From Lota lota (lineage: Eukaryota; Chordata; Actinopteri; Gadiformes; Lotidae): a stretch of DNA of 64,000 bases. The DNA is taken from positions 3,053,501 through 3,117,500 of the forward strand of contig JACYXH010000802.1 in assembly GCA_026745465.1 (NCBI GenBank). Reading direction: 5' to 3'. Shown one piece after another: positions 1 through 12,867 of the stretch (within the stretch, counting starts at the first letter, position 1; each line of letters opens with the position of its first letter). The notes beneath the pieces are model-generated. The model had not been told where the DNA came from, made no database searches, and saw only the letters and a program-made list of their open reading frames with translations. A program made the position numbers and the translations under genes.

Positions 1-3000
1 TAGCAAACAAATATAAATATTGCCATGGCCTACATGGCATTAAATAATGAACTTATAGAATATAAGTGCAACGAGTCATAAGGGGCATAGCAAACGAAAT
101 AAAAAGGTCATAAAGAAATTGCACTGAAGCCGGATCTCACTATGTAGCCGGCCTTTGGATATATGTGCTCTCATGGTGATGAGGTGGCTGAAACGCATAG
201 GCAGCGCTGGGATATTTGGGCCATAACCGCAAATATGCATAGGTATTATTTCTAAATTGTGATCCGAATACCTACCTAACAAACGAATATCTGAATATTC
301 TTTAGACAGCAGGAACCAGGGTCTAAATTAAGTTCCGGGGACATTATTTTACACCCCAAAAAGTCCCTACTCGAGGGGTAAAAAGTACAGCAACTATGGG
401 TGTGGGGCTGGCAGCGCTAAACATCTCTGATTGGTTGAGTACTCTAAGCATTTTATTGCAGCCATTTCAACATCTGCAGTCCTCTTATTGCATCCATAGT
501 GGCAAACTACATTCATAGACCTATAATTATCGCTATTTGTTATATATGATCATTCATCTCGATAGAAGTCGGCGCTACAAGCCAATGATTACTTGCACTG
601 TGAGACATGAATATAGGTTGCTTTGATAACATGACGGTGTGCAGTTGTATCGCAACAGTTTCGTTTTGGATACCAACGTCCTCCGAAAGATTGATCACCT
701 ACTTTTAGTTATCAAACAGGGAATCAACCTCAAAAACGAACGCCTCCTAAACATGGATGCATTAAAGAATGCACACCCACTTGCCTCTCATCTGTGAACT
801 GCCTTTCGCTCCACTATTTTACACTTGGATTAAAAATCGAACTCCATAATAATTGAATCCTCTAAATACATAATATATTTTGATGAAAGTATGGAGCATA
901 CGCTCGTATTCACTGGCTACATGAGGTTGAGGGTTGAATCCATCTGTCTTTTTCACTGCCCCGATTCTTATTGGAATTAACTCAGAGAATAGTTAATGAT
1001 TTGAAGGTATCCGATAGCCCCGCCCTTGTCGTATGTTTTGATATGCTGTTTTATGTGTGAAATTAATCGGAGAATTACTGAAGGACTGTGCTGGTTGTTG
1101 GGGTATCCTGCGAGAGCCCGCGAATAAAGGATTTAACATTGTGTCTTGGCTCTATGGTTCATTTGGGACTTGGAAACTGCACCCTAATTTGAATCTTTCT
1201 CTTCACCAGCCTCCATTTCTCTCGCTGTCTCCTCATTGTCAGGGTCACCTGAGGCTCCTTTCATATGCAGCGCAGAAAGATACATCTATAAGACCACTGC
1301 ATTTGATCACAAATGGGATGATTTAAAGCCTATAAAACCATTTCTCCCCATCTATTTCTTAATTAAAATACAGATAACAGCCATCATCTGTCCTAGGCCT
1401 AACTGCAACCTTTAACCTTACTTGGTTTATTTTATTTTATATGTTATTATATTTTCACTTACTTTATTATTTTGGGCTTTTTGATGTGAGCTGCTGTAAT
1501 GCCTTCATTTCCTCTCGGGGATGAGTTACAGTACCTATCTATTGATTTATACACATCTTGCCCTAGTATTGTTCTAGGTGACAGTCAGCAGTGGTCTACA
1601 CATTTGTGCTGTTTTCTCATTTGGTAACATTAGAATAGAGAGCTTGTTTCTTCTGGAAAAAGTGACGAAATGTAGTAACTAAATGCCAATGCGACTCGAT
1701 TGCACTCTGTGGGCCTAAAATGCACTGAGCACTCGCTGTTTAACTGAAGTAGGTCTATCTGCGGGTATGCAGTACTACAGGAAACTCCTACTACATGACA
1801 CACCCACTTCACAGAGCAATTAACATTGCTAATACTCATATTGTGTACAAAGATTTTTTTCTGTTTTTGTTTTTTTAACGTTTAACATTAAGGTATTTTT
1901 GTCTACAGCTTTGAGGGAAGAAAATTTATATGATTTCCCTTATCCATGAGTGCAGTGTGGCTATCTGAAAGAAAAGCAGCCTTGTGTTTCACAAGGGTTG
2001 TTTTTGTTTTTATTCTGAAGTAACAACAGTATAAAAATGCATAATGTTGCACAAAAATAACAAATTGCTCTCGCTCAAAGTACAACATTTTGACGTGAAA
2101 CCCGGGAACCAAACAAAAATCTGAAGGTAGATTTGTGTTGAAACACAACAGGTGTGTTCTAATGCTCGGCAGATTTCAGGTATATTCTATTAGATCAAGC
2201 ACATAAACTGTTGTGTAAATAGAAAATAGCGTGCAATTGTCATATTATCAGCTACATATTGTCATTTTGTTTGATGGAACTGTCAATCATCTTGGCTGTG
2301 ACATAGCCCTTCTATTCTTGCAGTTGAGAGAACAGCAGTTGCTAGAAGACTGGTCTGGATCACTGCTGAACCACATTACACATGGCAAAAGCCAAATGAT
2401 ACTTCTGCGTCCAATAGCCGCCATACGCCGAGAGTCTCTTCGCCGGTGCTTGCATTAATGCTTCTTCATCAGTGATTCTGAGCTTAGTCTGCCAAAGGTC
2501 ACCAAGAGTCTTGACATCTGGTGATATTAATAATGTGAAGATGATTCATTGTACAAATGGACAAATATGTGGATGTCCTTAACTGATCTATCGCAAATGA
2601 TCCGAAAGCAACATTTTTGGAGAGGTGCCCCTATACGCCCGCCCATGACTAGGTGTACCTACGGTGGCTATTCACTGCAGAAGTATCATTTGGCAAATAC
2701 AGTTCCTGCCAGTTCATAGACGATACCAAAGGTTTAATCACCCAGACTGGCAGGCCTACGGCCCCTCAAGGAATTAAAGGAATCTATTCCAGGGGAAACT
2801 CTGCATATTTTTCATCACAATCTGTACTCTGAGGGACACAATTGACAGGTACAAGCAATTGCCAAGCCTTCAAGGACAAAAAGAGGCATGTCAAAATATC
2901 ATTTTCATTTTCTCTTTTGTGAATGTCAATAAAACACTGTTATTTGTCATAGAAAATACTAGTAAGTAAGAAAATCAGCAGCACGAAATTGAACAATGTT

Positions 3001-4188
3001 CAACATCTTATATTAGTATGTTAGAAATTTGTTTCAGCGCATATAACATTCTGCATGTTGAATAACTTGTTTTCTCTTTTTTCATTAAAAGTTCATCAAT
3101 ATAGAAGACCAAAAATAGCAGTTCTGTGAGAACAGTGTAGTATATGTAAAAAATAACAAACAAAGAGTTGCGAAGAATTTCTAGAAAATAATTTACATCA
3201 CAGCTTTCAGTCTAGAGATGGTTGACAGTGAGGACTTGATCACATCGAGTCGTTGTCGTATTGGTTATTGTTACTCAACTGGGGGGCATTTCCTTGATGT
3301 CCCCATGAAGTCCATCTTTCTGAACAATTGACAAAATAATTTAGACTTTCAGCGCATCTATTTGAACTTTATTATTGTGAGTGTCGACTTGAATGCAAAT
3401 TTGGACTATAATATCGGATGAATATCAATACCAAAAAAATACCAAATAATGAACAAAAAATGTATGCAGCAGAATGATTGGGATGGTTAATATTAATCAT
3501 ATAGCACTACATGGACAGGGCATTTAAGACACGAGTGATCCGATGCTCAATAAACAATAAAAGAGAACAAAATATGAAACAAAGAGGTAGAGCAAACAAC
3601 GCAGTGTGTTGTGCGCTGACACACAACACACTGCCACGCGCTCCGCTCTATGAGGTCCTCATATCCACCCGTTCCCTTTGACGGAGTGTGAGCTGGTTGT
3701 GCTTTAGCAGAGAGCCGAGGCCAGAGTCCGTTTAAGGTTCGTAGCGTCACTTGAGAAGAAACAAAAGGACCCTTCAGGAAACAGCTCCCACTTGTAGATG
3801 AGCAATATTCTGTAAGAAAGGAGAGTCATTTGTCATATGTTGTTTGTAACTTATATTATGTTTTGGTGAAGCGAGGATAGGCGTCTACGATGGCTTGATC
3901 ACCCAGACCGTTGTCCTGTGATGTGTCCCTGCCTCTATCGATATGTCATTTAAATTCATTGTGTTTATTGTGTATGTTAAAGCTTCTAAACATTATTTCT
4001 AAAGATGCTATTCAAATAAAGTTCAATATTATTATTGATTTCAAAGCATTTTCAATTGAGTTTCCCAACTCACCTGGCGGTGTGAGGGGGGGTGGACCCA
4101 GACAACGATGTTGTCAGAAATGAAGGTTGATGTGGTCTCTCCACCTTCAAGTCCAGGTAAATAATGTGGTTCTCTGTTTTTCGTTTTC
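1..4188. other. flanking or intronic DNA, no gene recognised
   Basis: AT-rich, mostly unique sequence downstream of insyn2a. Apart from the hairpin at 3601 no exon, RNA gene or clear mobile element was seen. Confidence 0.5.
3601..3634. repeat. perfect hairpin, 13-bp arms, 8-nt loop
   Basis: Left arm GCAGTGTGTTGTG (3601-3613) and its exact reverse complement (3622-3634) around CGCTGACA. It is about 830 bp past the insyn2a stop codon. Confidence 0.9.
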
Positions 4189-4462
4189 TTTATTTTGCGG
4201 TTCCCCCAAACTCACCTCCATCCTTCAGCGGTAATACCAAATCACATTTTAAATGTTTTTTGTTTGTTCTTTATGTATTGTTTACCATTATTTACGTCTG
4301 TTTATCCATTTCAAAGGGGGTGCCATAAACCTGTTAATTAATCCAATCCATCTGGTTCCATCTCTGCTTTTCCCTTGCATGGATCTCAATTAAAATCAAA
4401 CTGCTATGGTGATCCGATTGAAACAGTGAGTCCCCATCAAACAATCTTGGAAGGAACCGTGG
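4189..4462 (-). other. insyn2a: insyn2a 3' UTR with candidate polyadenylation signal
   Basis: On the minus strand an AATAAA hexamer (4194-4189) lies 269 nt past the stop codon. It is the first such hexamer in that direction. Further ones occur, for example at 3969-3964, so a longer 3' UTR is equally possible. The true end cannot be set without cDNA. Confidence 0.4.
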
Positions 4463-4646
4463 CTAGAGGAACCAAAGTTTCCAGCGAGCGTGTTTCTTGG
4501 ACTCCGTCTTGGTCCTGCGCTTGGGGGTGGAGGTGAAGACCTCATGGGGGTAAGGTAGGGTGGGGCACTGGGCGCTGTCCTGGGGAAACAGCCTCTTCAT
4601 CAAGGGCAGAAGTTTCTCCTCCTGTTGCTTGAAGTCCAGCTCCACA
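4463..4646 (-). CDS. insyn2a: insyn2a last coding exon (residues 433-492, stop)
   Basis: The final coding exon begins with the T that completes Ser432, then reads VELDFKQQEEKLLPLMK and ends in TESKKHARWKLWFL before TAG at 4465-4463. The basic/aromatic C-terminus matches the mammalian INSYN2A end, which differs by one residue in the last eleven (Gly for Ala). The acceptor is AG at 4648-4647, preceded by a short pyrimidine-containing tract. An upstream in-frame ATG at 4672 lies in the intron and is not a start. Summed with the other two exons, the coding sequence is 1479 nt (492 aa). The human protein is about 480 aa, so the fish protein is complete. The longer middle comes from the low-complexity region in the first exon. 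Confidence 0.94.
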
Positions 4647-6519
4647 CTGAACAATATCAGACACACAAACACGGAAGCAATGTGAAGAAACGACAGTCAG
4701 TGATTATGGTTATGTTATGGCATACGGCGATATTACAGTCGGTTCCTTTAATGACATGCCATACGTTTATTCAACCATCCATGCACAATATAATTTATTT
4801 ATTTTATTTAATTGAAATATCTAGATGTACAAATTATCCACCAAGTTTATTCCTACTTCCTCCTTTGTTGTTTTTCTCATGAAAGAAACCCACAGACGTA
4901 CGTGACATAGTCAATGTTCCTCGTTGCGGGCCGATATCAGGCTCCAATTCTTGTTTTTTGTATAACAAAACATAAAAGTGTAATATCTGAATCCAATCCG
5001 AAAGTCTTTACTTTCTGTTGAACTCCCATATGTGTCATGTTTTCAGCCTAGGGCATTTACTAGCACAGATATTATTTTGTTCTTTGTCACCAGACTACAG
5101 ACGATCTCAGACATGGTGTATTGCTCATTGAGGACATCTAAGAGAACCGGGATTTCACAGGTCCTGTTGTGTCAGCTGATGCCACCATGCTTTTTAGATT
5201 TAAATAACCACGTCAGGAATGCTAAAGGCTACAACTACTTGGCCTACACCTTATAGGCCTACAATTACATGTCTTAGTCCTCCCATAGACAATAGTGTGA
5301 ACCCCCTCTATGCCCATTTCAGTTTCAGTTTCAGTAACTCAGTCCAAACGCGATAGATGCAATCCTATGGAGTTAACTCAGAACCACACCCCATAAAAAA
5401 CCACCATATGGGTAGGTCCTGGCTCCTTATAAAACAATCATCAGTACATGAAGGATCATAGCCTTCTCATATTTGCATCACAGTGCAATGGGTCCAAGTA
5501 GCCTCGCCTGTGGGTACGGGGGCCGACCTCCATACCCACAACCCAGCTCCGCTTATTTCCATGCCTATTTCAGCGCTGATTAAAAACAGCGGACATGAGT
5601 CTAATCTCGTGCTGCATCTTGCATTTGGAAGATGTATCTATGCATAAGTCACAAAGGCCTATTAGTTATGATCAGAACTATATGTCACACGGTGTAGCCT
5701 ATATAGGCCTACCAAGTTTAGTAGATATAATGGCCCAGACACAACGGCTGTAGCATCACATAGCATTGTGTCGCATCACATAGACTGAACTAAGAAACGT
5801 GCTGCTTTCTAACTATTTAATTTAACTTAAACTGGGAAGGAGAGGGGGGTCAGATTAATCGTCTTGTTGAGGGCTCAACATGCTTCTGTGTGGTTTATAC
5901 AAATCCCAAGCACACATGGCAGGCAACAATGTTGCTAACAGTTATCAATTTATACTTCTGTGGAACCTATGCAATGTGTCATTACACCAAATGGACATTA
6001 GAGGATGATTTATCAACCAATCTGTAGATAATAGATCAACTTTTTAGTAGAGCAATTACAAGATTTTGATGTTTATTAGAATCAAAGCCAAGCTAGGCTA
6101 GGGCTAGCTGTAGCCTGTTACAGCCGTGCTCATCAATCACCAATCAGTGGTCGGCAACATCAAGGCGGATGTCACATTGATGAAGGGCCTTGGATTGAAA
6201 CCATGTTGCTAGGTCGGTTGATGTTGGGGACCACTGGTTGTGTTGCTTATGTGTTGCAGTCACCCAAGCATGTACAGGCATTTAGCTCTGCTCCGCCCTA
6301 GCAGCTCCCGTGACCACTGGCGATCTTGGTGCTGCTGTCTGTTTGTCTGTTGGTTGGTTGTTGTGAGCTAAAGCAGTGCTCAATGATTTCCCCGTTAGGA
6401 GTGCTTTAGCTGCGGCGTATCACTTTGTGTGTGTGTGTGTGGCTCCTGTGCTTTCCAATCTCCTGTGCTTTTGTCAGCACTTTTCAGTGTCAAGTTATTT
6501 CTCTGGATGCCAACATACG

Positions 6520-6521
<2 letters not shown>

Positions 6522-6583
<62 letters not shown>

Positions 6584-6609
6584 TTCTTTCTCTCTCTCTC
6601 TTTCTCTCT
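6522..6609. repeat. CT array, about 88 bp
   Basis: A CT run with three CTTT-type interruptions, in the insyn2a intron. Confidence 0.95.
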
Positions 6610-7189
6610 GGTGTCTCACAACTTTCAGGCTAACAAGACCAGTGGCTTGAGCCCAAAACAGTCTAACAATGTCAATGTCTATGACTAGATATAATACATA
6701 CTTTACTAATCCCAGACGGGAGAGCTAAATTATTAATAAATGTATTGCCTCTACTATGGTATCTCTGTGTTTATAACTGCTTTAAAAAAATCCTTGTGGG
6801 AACATGTCCTTAATTTTGCAGATGTCAATGTATGTCACAATGACATCTTCGGAGCCCTCCTGCCCCAGGTCATGTGACATAGCCTACTTGTAAAGCTTTG
6901 ATCATCTTTGCTCATCACGGCTCAACAAGAGCGAGGAAGTGGAAGGAAAAAACATTCACATTAAGTAGAAACAGAAAGAGAAAATGCTTTCTCAACAATT
7001 ATTCACAAAAGCAATCATAGCCTTTTCATCTCTGCATGGGATTGAAGAGCATATTAGACATGCAGCACCTCATTTTGCCAAGTCTGACTTATATTCATTT
7101 CACATTCTTGCAGAGAAACACTAAAAGCAATGTATTACCCATATCAACCTTTCCGTTTTCATAAATTGATTATATAAATTGTATAAATG

Positions 7190-7191
<2 letters not shown>

Positions 7192-7234
<43 letters not shown>
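7192..7234. repeat. TG array, 43 bp
   Basis: A pure TG run. A polypyrimidine tract follows at 7440-7712. Confidence 0.95.
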
Positions 7235-7237
<3 letters not shown>

Positions 7238-8664
7238 ATTATGATAAGCATGTCAGCCTTTTCGACATCTCTCGCTATCTCTGCATCGTAGGGATAAATG
7301 ATAAAGGTTTTAAATTCTAATACAAATCAGCAGCTATGTGTTGAACCTTGTATTGTTTAAATAACTGTTTCTCTGTATTTCGGTCACTCTGCAAAGTCAT
7401 GTCGGACGAGAGAAAGACCTGCAACTGTACATTTTATCCCTTTTATTTATCATTCCATACCTTCAATCTCTCTTTCCTTCTAACGCTCCCTTTCCCCTTG
7501 GTCCTCTCTCCCTCCCCACCCTCCCTCTCCCCCACCTTAACTCCTTCTCTCCCCTCCCTTCCTCTATTGCTCCCCCCCCTCTCTCGCGCTCCCTCTATCT
7601 TTCTCTCTCTCCCTCCCTCTGTATCTCCTCTCTCTCTCTCACTTTCCCTCCCTCTCTCCTATGTTATCTCTCCCTCTTTCTCACGCTCCCTCTCTTTCTG
7701 TCTCTCTCCCTCTAATGCCCATTTGTAGCAGTGATGAATGATTGCAGTATGGAGGGGTGGGTGCTGAGATGTCAGGAGATAACTGAATTCTGGGCAAAGC
7801 CCGTGGATTGACTACCTTAGCCGAACGATGGCTGGAGACTCCAGATCCGTGCCTTTCAGACCAATTCTGATGCAAATTATATGCAGCACACAACGCCGTT
7901 TCCTGGCTGCCTTGTTTTAAATCATGTAAACAGCAGCATTGCCACGTGGTAATCTATAGCCTTATCATCTTGGTCCCCCAAAAATTATGGATCATCGGAG
8001 TACGATGATGATAAATATTTATTTATTTTTTCTAAGAAGACGTTTTTGAACATGTAAACGTTCTTCAGTCTGCAGTAATCACTTTTATATGACATTTATT
8101 AATATTCATGTTCTATTGTGATTGGCCATTTTTCCTCATTCGGAATGGCTTCCGTTTGTTTTGTTCAATTTGTGAGCTTGTCATTTGTCACGGTGAGTCA
8201 TTCAATGTGACAAAGACAGCAGGTCACGCTTTAAAGGGGATGTCACACTTTAAAGGGGATGTCCCACCTGCGTCCCAGACTCATAAGCTTTTTGAGCAGC
8301 GCAGACACCTAGAACCATCTCACCAAAAAAATAAGATGTCCTTAACTTGATATAAACTATATAGGAGCAGTTTGCTTCTGCATGATTGGCTTGCAAAGTG
8401 TGTACACGATCACTGGGGTGCTGTTCTGATTCCCGTTTGCCTCTCTAAGACAGGAGTCTTGCAGTGCTAGTCTTCTAAATGTCTAGACAGAGTTCTAGTG
8501 CCTCTCCTGCCTCCTCCTTCTCTTTCCTTTCAGGCTTTCTCGATCACTTTCATATTCCGAAAAACAACAGCAAAACCAATGACTTGCTCTGCCTTCTCAC
8601 TTGCACCGTGTCTCCGTCAACGCTCACACAGTGCCAGAAAGAAAACAGAGGCATATAGACCCAC

Positions 8665-8736
8665 CTGTATATGATACACGCGCTATTTCGACACGTGTCA
8701 CAGTTTGCCGTGTCCTGTCCTGTTCGGTACGTGAGC
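8665..8736 (-). CDS. insyn2a: insyn2a middle coding exon (72 nt)
   Basis: A 72-nt micro-exon without a start codon, found by reading the minus strand for the conserved peptide expected between the flanking exons. It translates, after completing Gly408, as LTYRTGQDTANCD then TCRNSACIIY, and ends with AG of Ser432. This is nearly identical to the mammalian INSYN2A sequence as I know it. The acceptor is AG at 8738-8737 after a pyrimidine-rich tract, and the donor is AG|GTGGGT at 8665/8664. Phases fit the neighbours exactly: one base completes GG|G and two bases join the T at 4646 to make Ser. The Cys-rich motif (NCDTC...SAC) is the most conserved part of the protein C-terminus. Its biochemical role is not known to me. 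Confidence 0.94.
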
Positions 8737-9270
8737 CTGTCAGGAGAGAACGAGAGGGAACAGATTTGTAGATATTATCCAGGATATGACAGGTTATAAC
8801 ATCACTTGACAGGTGATGACATCATCGTTTCAAGGCCTTTCTGGGGAAAAAAACCACCCTCCTATAAATACAATAATCCTGCTGAAGATGCCTTGCCCTG
8901 AGGAAACTATATCTAGTGACCTTTCAAGGATAATTTGAACATTTCCATGCCTTTCCTTCTCTCTGTAGTCACTGATTAATACTCATTTATTCTTAAAAGC
9001 TTTATTTTACAGGCTGCTCGTTACTGCATTTTACTATGACTAATAATGAGCAATACAGTGACAAAGAGTGTGATGTAATTTACACTTAAAACCATTAATT
9101 ACAATTACTTTACTGGGAAATGCGTGAAATCTATACCATCAGTGTAGGAATGGTATCAGAGTGATAAGGAAGCATGTTGACTGTTTGGTAACATTAGATA
9201 TTTCAATTTCATGTAAACATTTTATCTTCAAATACTTAAATCCCTGAGTACAAGCCTTGTGTACAAACAA

Positions 9271-9309
<39 letters not shown>

Positions 9310-9585
9310 TGTGTGTAGGCATGTGTGCATGCATTGTTGTATATATGCATTCATGGATTGTGTGCGTGTGTGCGAGAGTGAGTGCACATCAGTAACTTGT
9401 ATGTGGCATACGTGCCTTGTCCTATCCTAGTATAGTACGTGGACCACCACATTCACGTACAGACACACACATACACACACGCACATAATACCCATTCACT
9501 CAAGCATTAATTGTCCTTTACGCGGCTGCATGTGTAGTCATGGCGACAGCATCCTTTGTAACATTAGTTTACAGCATGTAGGAAG

Positions 9586-9825
9586 AATAGGAGGGGGAGA
9601 TGCGGGGGGGGGGGGGTGGAGGAGGAGAGGGGAAGATGGAGGAGAAGTAGGAGGAAAGGGAGAGGGATCGATGGAGGAGAAGCAGAGGGGTAGTTGGAAG
9701 GGGAGGAAGAGATGGAGGAGGAGAAGGAGGAGAGGTGGAATAGATGGAAAAAGAAGGCGAAGGAAAAGTGGAGATGGGGAGGAGGAGATGGAGAAGTGGA
9801 GATGGAGGAGGAGACGACTGCAGGA
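9586..9825. repeat. polypurine tract with poly-G
   Basis: GGA/GAAG-rich strand with a 13-base G run near 9604. Reading frames on either strand (Arg/Gly/Glu- or Ser/Pro-rich) are low-complexity artefacts. Confidence 0.9.
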
Positions 9826-10307
9826 GCAGCCCTACAGTGTCTAGGGAGGGACTAGGGTCCGGGAGGGTGGGTGGTGTGTGAATGTGTGTGTGTGTAGGGC
9901 GAGCGTGAGGGGGGGCGGTCAATAGCACATGTAATAGCGCTGTCACCATGAGCCCCTCCGCCTGAGGGATGATGAGTGAAGGGGTCACCCCCCTGTGACA
10001 CTAGACATGACCCTGGCAGTCTGACGGAGCCTGAAGGTCGTGGAGATGGGAGGAGGTCATACGTACATCCTGCTGCAGGCTAGAAACAGCTGGGAGGACA
10101 ATAAGACACGCACAGGCACACACACACGCATGTGCACACATGCGTTCTCACTCGTACATGCATTTGCACACACATGCGCATGCACGCAAAAAAGCACGCA
10201 AACACATACACACAAACGCACACAGGCACACACTGTCTGACACCTAGTTTCAGAGGCAGGCTGTATATTTATGTTGTGTATGTGCAAGGTATGTATGTGA
10301 TATCTAA

Positions 10308-10440
10308 ATATCTGCTGGCCATTTAGTGGATGCTTTTATTTAAAGTGCTTAGCTTGGGGGTGGGGGGTGGCCCCAGTGGGATTCAAACCCTTGACCTGTC
10401 ATGCAGTGTTGCTGCCTTGTTCTACCTCTTGAGAAGACCA
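10308..10440 (-). repeat. tRNA-derived SINE, minus strand
   Basis: Read on the minus strand, it contains a box B-like GGTTTGAATCCC (10389-10378). Its tail matches the AAATAAAAGCATCCACTAAA type and ends near 10312. It lies inside an insyn2a intron. Confidence 0.6.
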
Positions 10441-10745
10441 ACAATGTCACTATCACATTTATCTTCTGGAAATCGACTACGGCAGTAGTATCATCACAAT
10501 GAGAGTACTTCCACTGTAAAATGTACCACAACGTGTGTGCGTGTGTTTGCACACAATATCGACGCAATCTCAAAACGACAGATATTAACGCACAGTGAGT
10601 TTGTTTGCACAGTGGAAAGTCCTTCACTAAGCTGCTTGTTTGTTGGCACAGTTTTACAACAGATCTACCACTGTGCCCACGTCAGCTGGCCCGGATCACA
10701 TGCTGCCCTCCCCATTCCAATCCCTCTGCTTTCATCCCCTGCCTG

Positions 10746-10895
10746 CCAATCATCCTGCTTGCCTGTCTGCCTGGTTGCCTGGCTTGTTTATCTGTCTGTC
10801 TTTCTCCCTGTCCATCCGCCTGTCTGTTTGTCCATCGGCCTGTCTGACTGCCTGTCAGCCCATCTATCTCACTGCCTGTCTGTCTACCTGCCTCA
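10746..10895. repeat. CTGT/CTGC tetranucleotide block
   Basis: About 150 bp of imperfect CTGTCTGCC-type repeats. Confidence 0.85.
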
Positions 10896-11457
10896 GGGAT
10901 GGGCATTGCTTTCACACAACACACACTTTAGGCAATCTTTTAGCGTATGACTAAAACACAACATGTAGAAATGCTCATATTATCACACACATAACTATTA
11001 TTATTATTTTTTACTAGTAACACACTAACACACAAACACACAAACACACTTTTTACTATTTAAGTATTAAGTTATTTAGATTACGCTTTACTCCAAACCA
11101 ATCTATAGTTATTTGCTTTAGATACCTGTCATCAATAAATTGGTAGGGGTTGGGGGCAACTTGCTCAAGGATGCTCACAGGTAGACTGAAGACATTGTTT
11201 TTGTTTTTTTCCTTTAACCCCATGGAAGAAACAGCAGAAACAATAGCAGTAGCAAAAGAGACTTCATCAGTGTATGCATAGTGTGGTGTATATATTTCAC
11301 CCTGCAACGTGACTGCATTGTGTGTAATCCTGCACTGCAGTGTTCTCTGTGTCACTATGGGTATAGGATATATTGATCCTGTGGTGGTCTAATTAACGTA
11401 ACACCTCAGCCATTTAACACGGCCTAAGAGGGTGTTCAGAACTGGTCAGTTTATCTT

Positions 11458-11498
11458 CCTGTAAACAAGTTTGTTTACAGGTAAACTTCCTGTTTACA
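11458..11498. promoter_or_regulatory. cluster of three forkhead-type motifs
   Basis: Two TGTTTAC-type sites face each other in an almost perfect 24-bp palindrome (11458-11481), and a third copy lies at 11491-11498. They sit in the insyn2a intron about 150 bp beyond the first coding exon. The motif matches the known forkhead (FOX) core. Occupancy is unknown. Confidence 0.3.
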
Positions 11499-11644
11499 TT
11501 TAACATCAAAAAACATTTTCAGTTTGTTAGTTGCAGAAATTAAGACGGATGGTCCGATATTGTGAATCATCCCTTAATGTTTGTTTGCACGGCAGCAATC
11601 CTATACATTGCACAAAAATTAGTGCATAATATACCTTTACTCAC

Positions 11645-12867
11645 CCTTCTCTCAGCGCCTCTCCCTTCTCCAGTTCCTGGATGACTCCCAGTAGGACTTT
11701 AATGGTCTCCTGGCTGGAGTTGATGAGGTTCTCCATAGCCTGGAGCTGTGCTTTGATATCCTTATCCCCAGACGACGAGCGCGTAATGGGCTGGCTGGCC
11801 CCCAAACGGGGCCCCCGCAACTGTCCAAGAAGTAATCCCTGGTCCCCTCCGCTGTCCGTGTGCTGGAGCTTAGAAGAGGCGGACGCGTGCCGGGTCCGGC
11901 ACGCGTCCAGGGAGCGAACAGAACACTTGGCATTATGGGGCAGTGTCTGTGACTGCTGCCCGTTTGGATGCGAGCCCTTTTTTCGCTTGCAGCAAGCCGA
12001 CGGGCTTCCCAGTGACTCCACCTGCGTCAGGGAGCTCCACCCGCCTGACCCAATGCCCTTTGACCCGGTGTCCTGAGAAATGTCCCCCCCAGAGGTGGGG
12101 AACCGGTGATCGGTGGAGATTCCCTCACCACCACCAGCACCAGCACCACCACCAGCTCCCATCTCCTCTTTTGGTAATCCTTTAGACCGGGATCTCCTGG
12201 GGCCACAAACCTGGTACTCCGGCTCCCCCTTCCAAGCCGGAGGGCTGCATGGATGGGAACCAGGGTCTTTTGGGGGGTCCGAACACATGGGTCCGTCTGC
12301 AAAGTTAGCACTGGACAGCAGATCCTCAGTGCCGCTGCTGTCATCGGTGTGATGGAGCAGCGCTTTAGTCTGCCCCACGATCTTCCCCTTGCACGGGGAG
12401 GCCAGCGTCCCCGACCCCCCTGCGTCCTCTCCCGCTCCTTGTATATCGCTCAAGAACCCATTGTTCTGTTCCCGGTAGGTCTCCACCACCGCGGCGTGTT
12501 TGAAAGTGTGCCCCCTCTTCCGCTCAAACGGGAATGTCTTGTAGCGCAGGTTGATGTGCGGTGACGTCTGCACACCCGTGCTCCTGGTCACATTAGGGAT
12601 CGAACGTCGTGCCGGCATGGTCATGTACTTTCTGTGTGTCACCTTACAGGAAATGGATCTCGAACGCCTTCCGCGGCGCTCCTTCTGGGCGTCGCAGATA
12701 TCCTTAAAGCGCACCTGGAGGGCCCTGTGTCGCTTGCGGACGCGCCGATCGCCAGGCCTGGGGCCACAAGGCGCCTCGAAGCTCTGTGACGATGCGGCGT
12801 TGTCCGAGTCTGACTCCGAGTGTGAGCTGGAGATGACCATGCATGGACTGTCCTCCTTGCTCACCAT
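11645..12867 (-). CDS. insyn2a: insyn2a first coding exon (residues 1-408)
   Basis: This exon encodes the N-terminal 407 residues, plus two bases of Gly408, of inhibitory synaptic factor 2A (FAM196A). In mammals the protein is a component of the gephyrin/GABA-A receptor inhibitory postsynapse. Recognisable family blocks are a basic stretch RKRHRALQVRFKDICDAQ (about 44-61), RKYMTMPARRSIPNVTRSTG (79-98) followed by VQTSP, NNGFLSD (135-141), and a C-terminal helical, probably coiled-coil segment, IKAQLQAMENLINSSQET through QELEKGEA (371-404). Between them lies a poorly conserved Ser/Gly-rich region, including a Gly/Ala run near 237-249. The start is the ATG at 12867-12865, with A at -3 and G at +4 and MVSK as in the mammalian protein. 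An in-frame ATG 16 codons upstream lies beyond a plausible splice acceptor (AG at 12874-12873). The exon ends GG|GTGAGT at 11645, phase 2. No transmembrane segment or signal peptide is seen. Confidence 0.94.

Larger units (their letters stand above)
4647..8664 (-). other. insyn2a: insyn2a intron between middle and last coding exons
   Basis: An intron of about 4.0 kb with canonical GT (8664-8663) and AG (4648-4647). It carries a CT dinucleotide array at 6522-6609, a TG array at 7192-7234, a polypyrimidine tract at 7440-7712 and a small tandem duplication at 8226-8264. No other exon was recognised on either strand. Confidence 0.85.
8737..11644 (-). other. insyn2a: insyn2a intron between first and middle coding exons
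   Basis: An intron of about 2.9 kb with GT at 11644-11643 and AG at 8738-8737. It holds GT-rich and AC-rich tracts, a purine-rich strand (9586-9825), a minus-strand SINE (10308-10440), a CTGT/CTGC-rich block (10746-10895) and a forkhead-motif palindrome at 11458-11498. No coding exon was seen. Confidence 0.85.

Noticed and set aside
9530..9988. Arg/Gly/Glu-rich frame and its Ser/Pro-rich antisense
   Set aside because: Low-complexity purine-rich DNA with no domain or splice structure.
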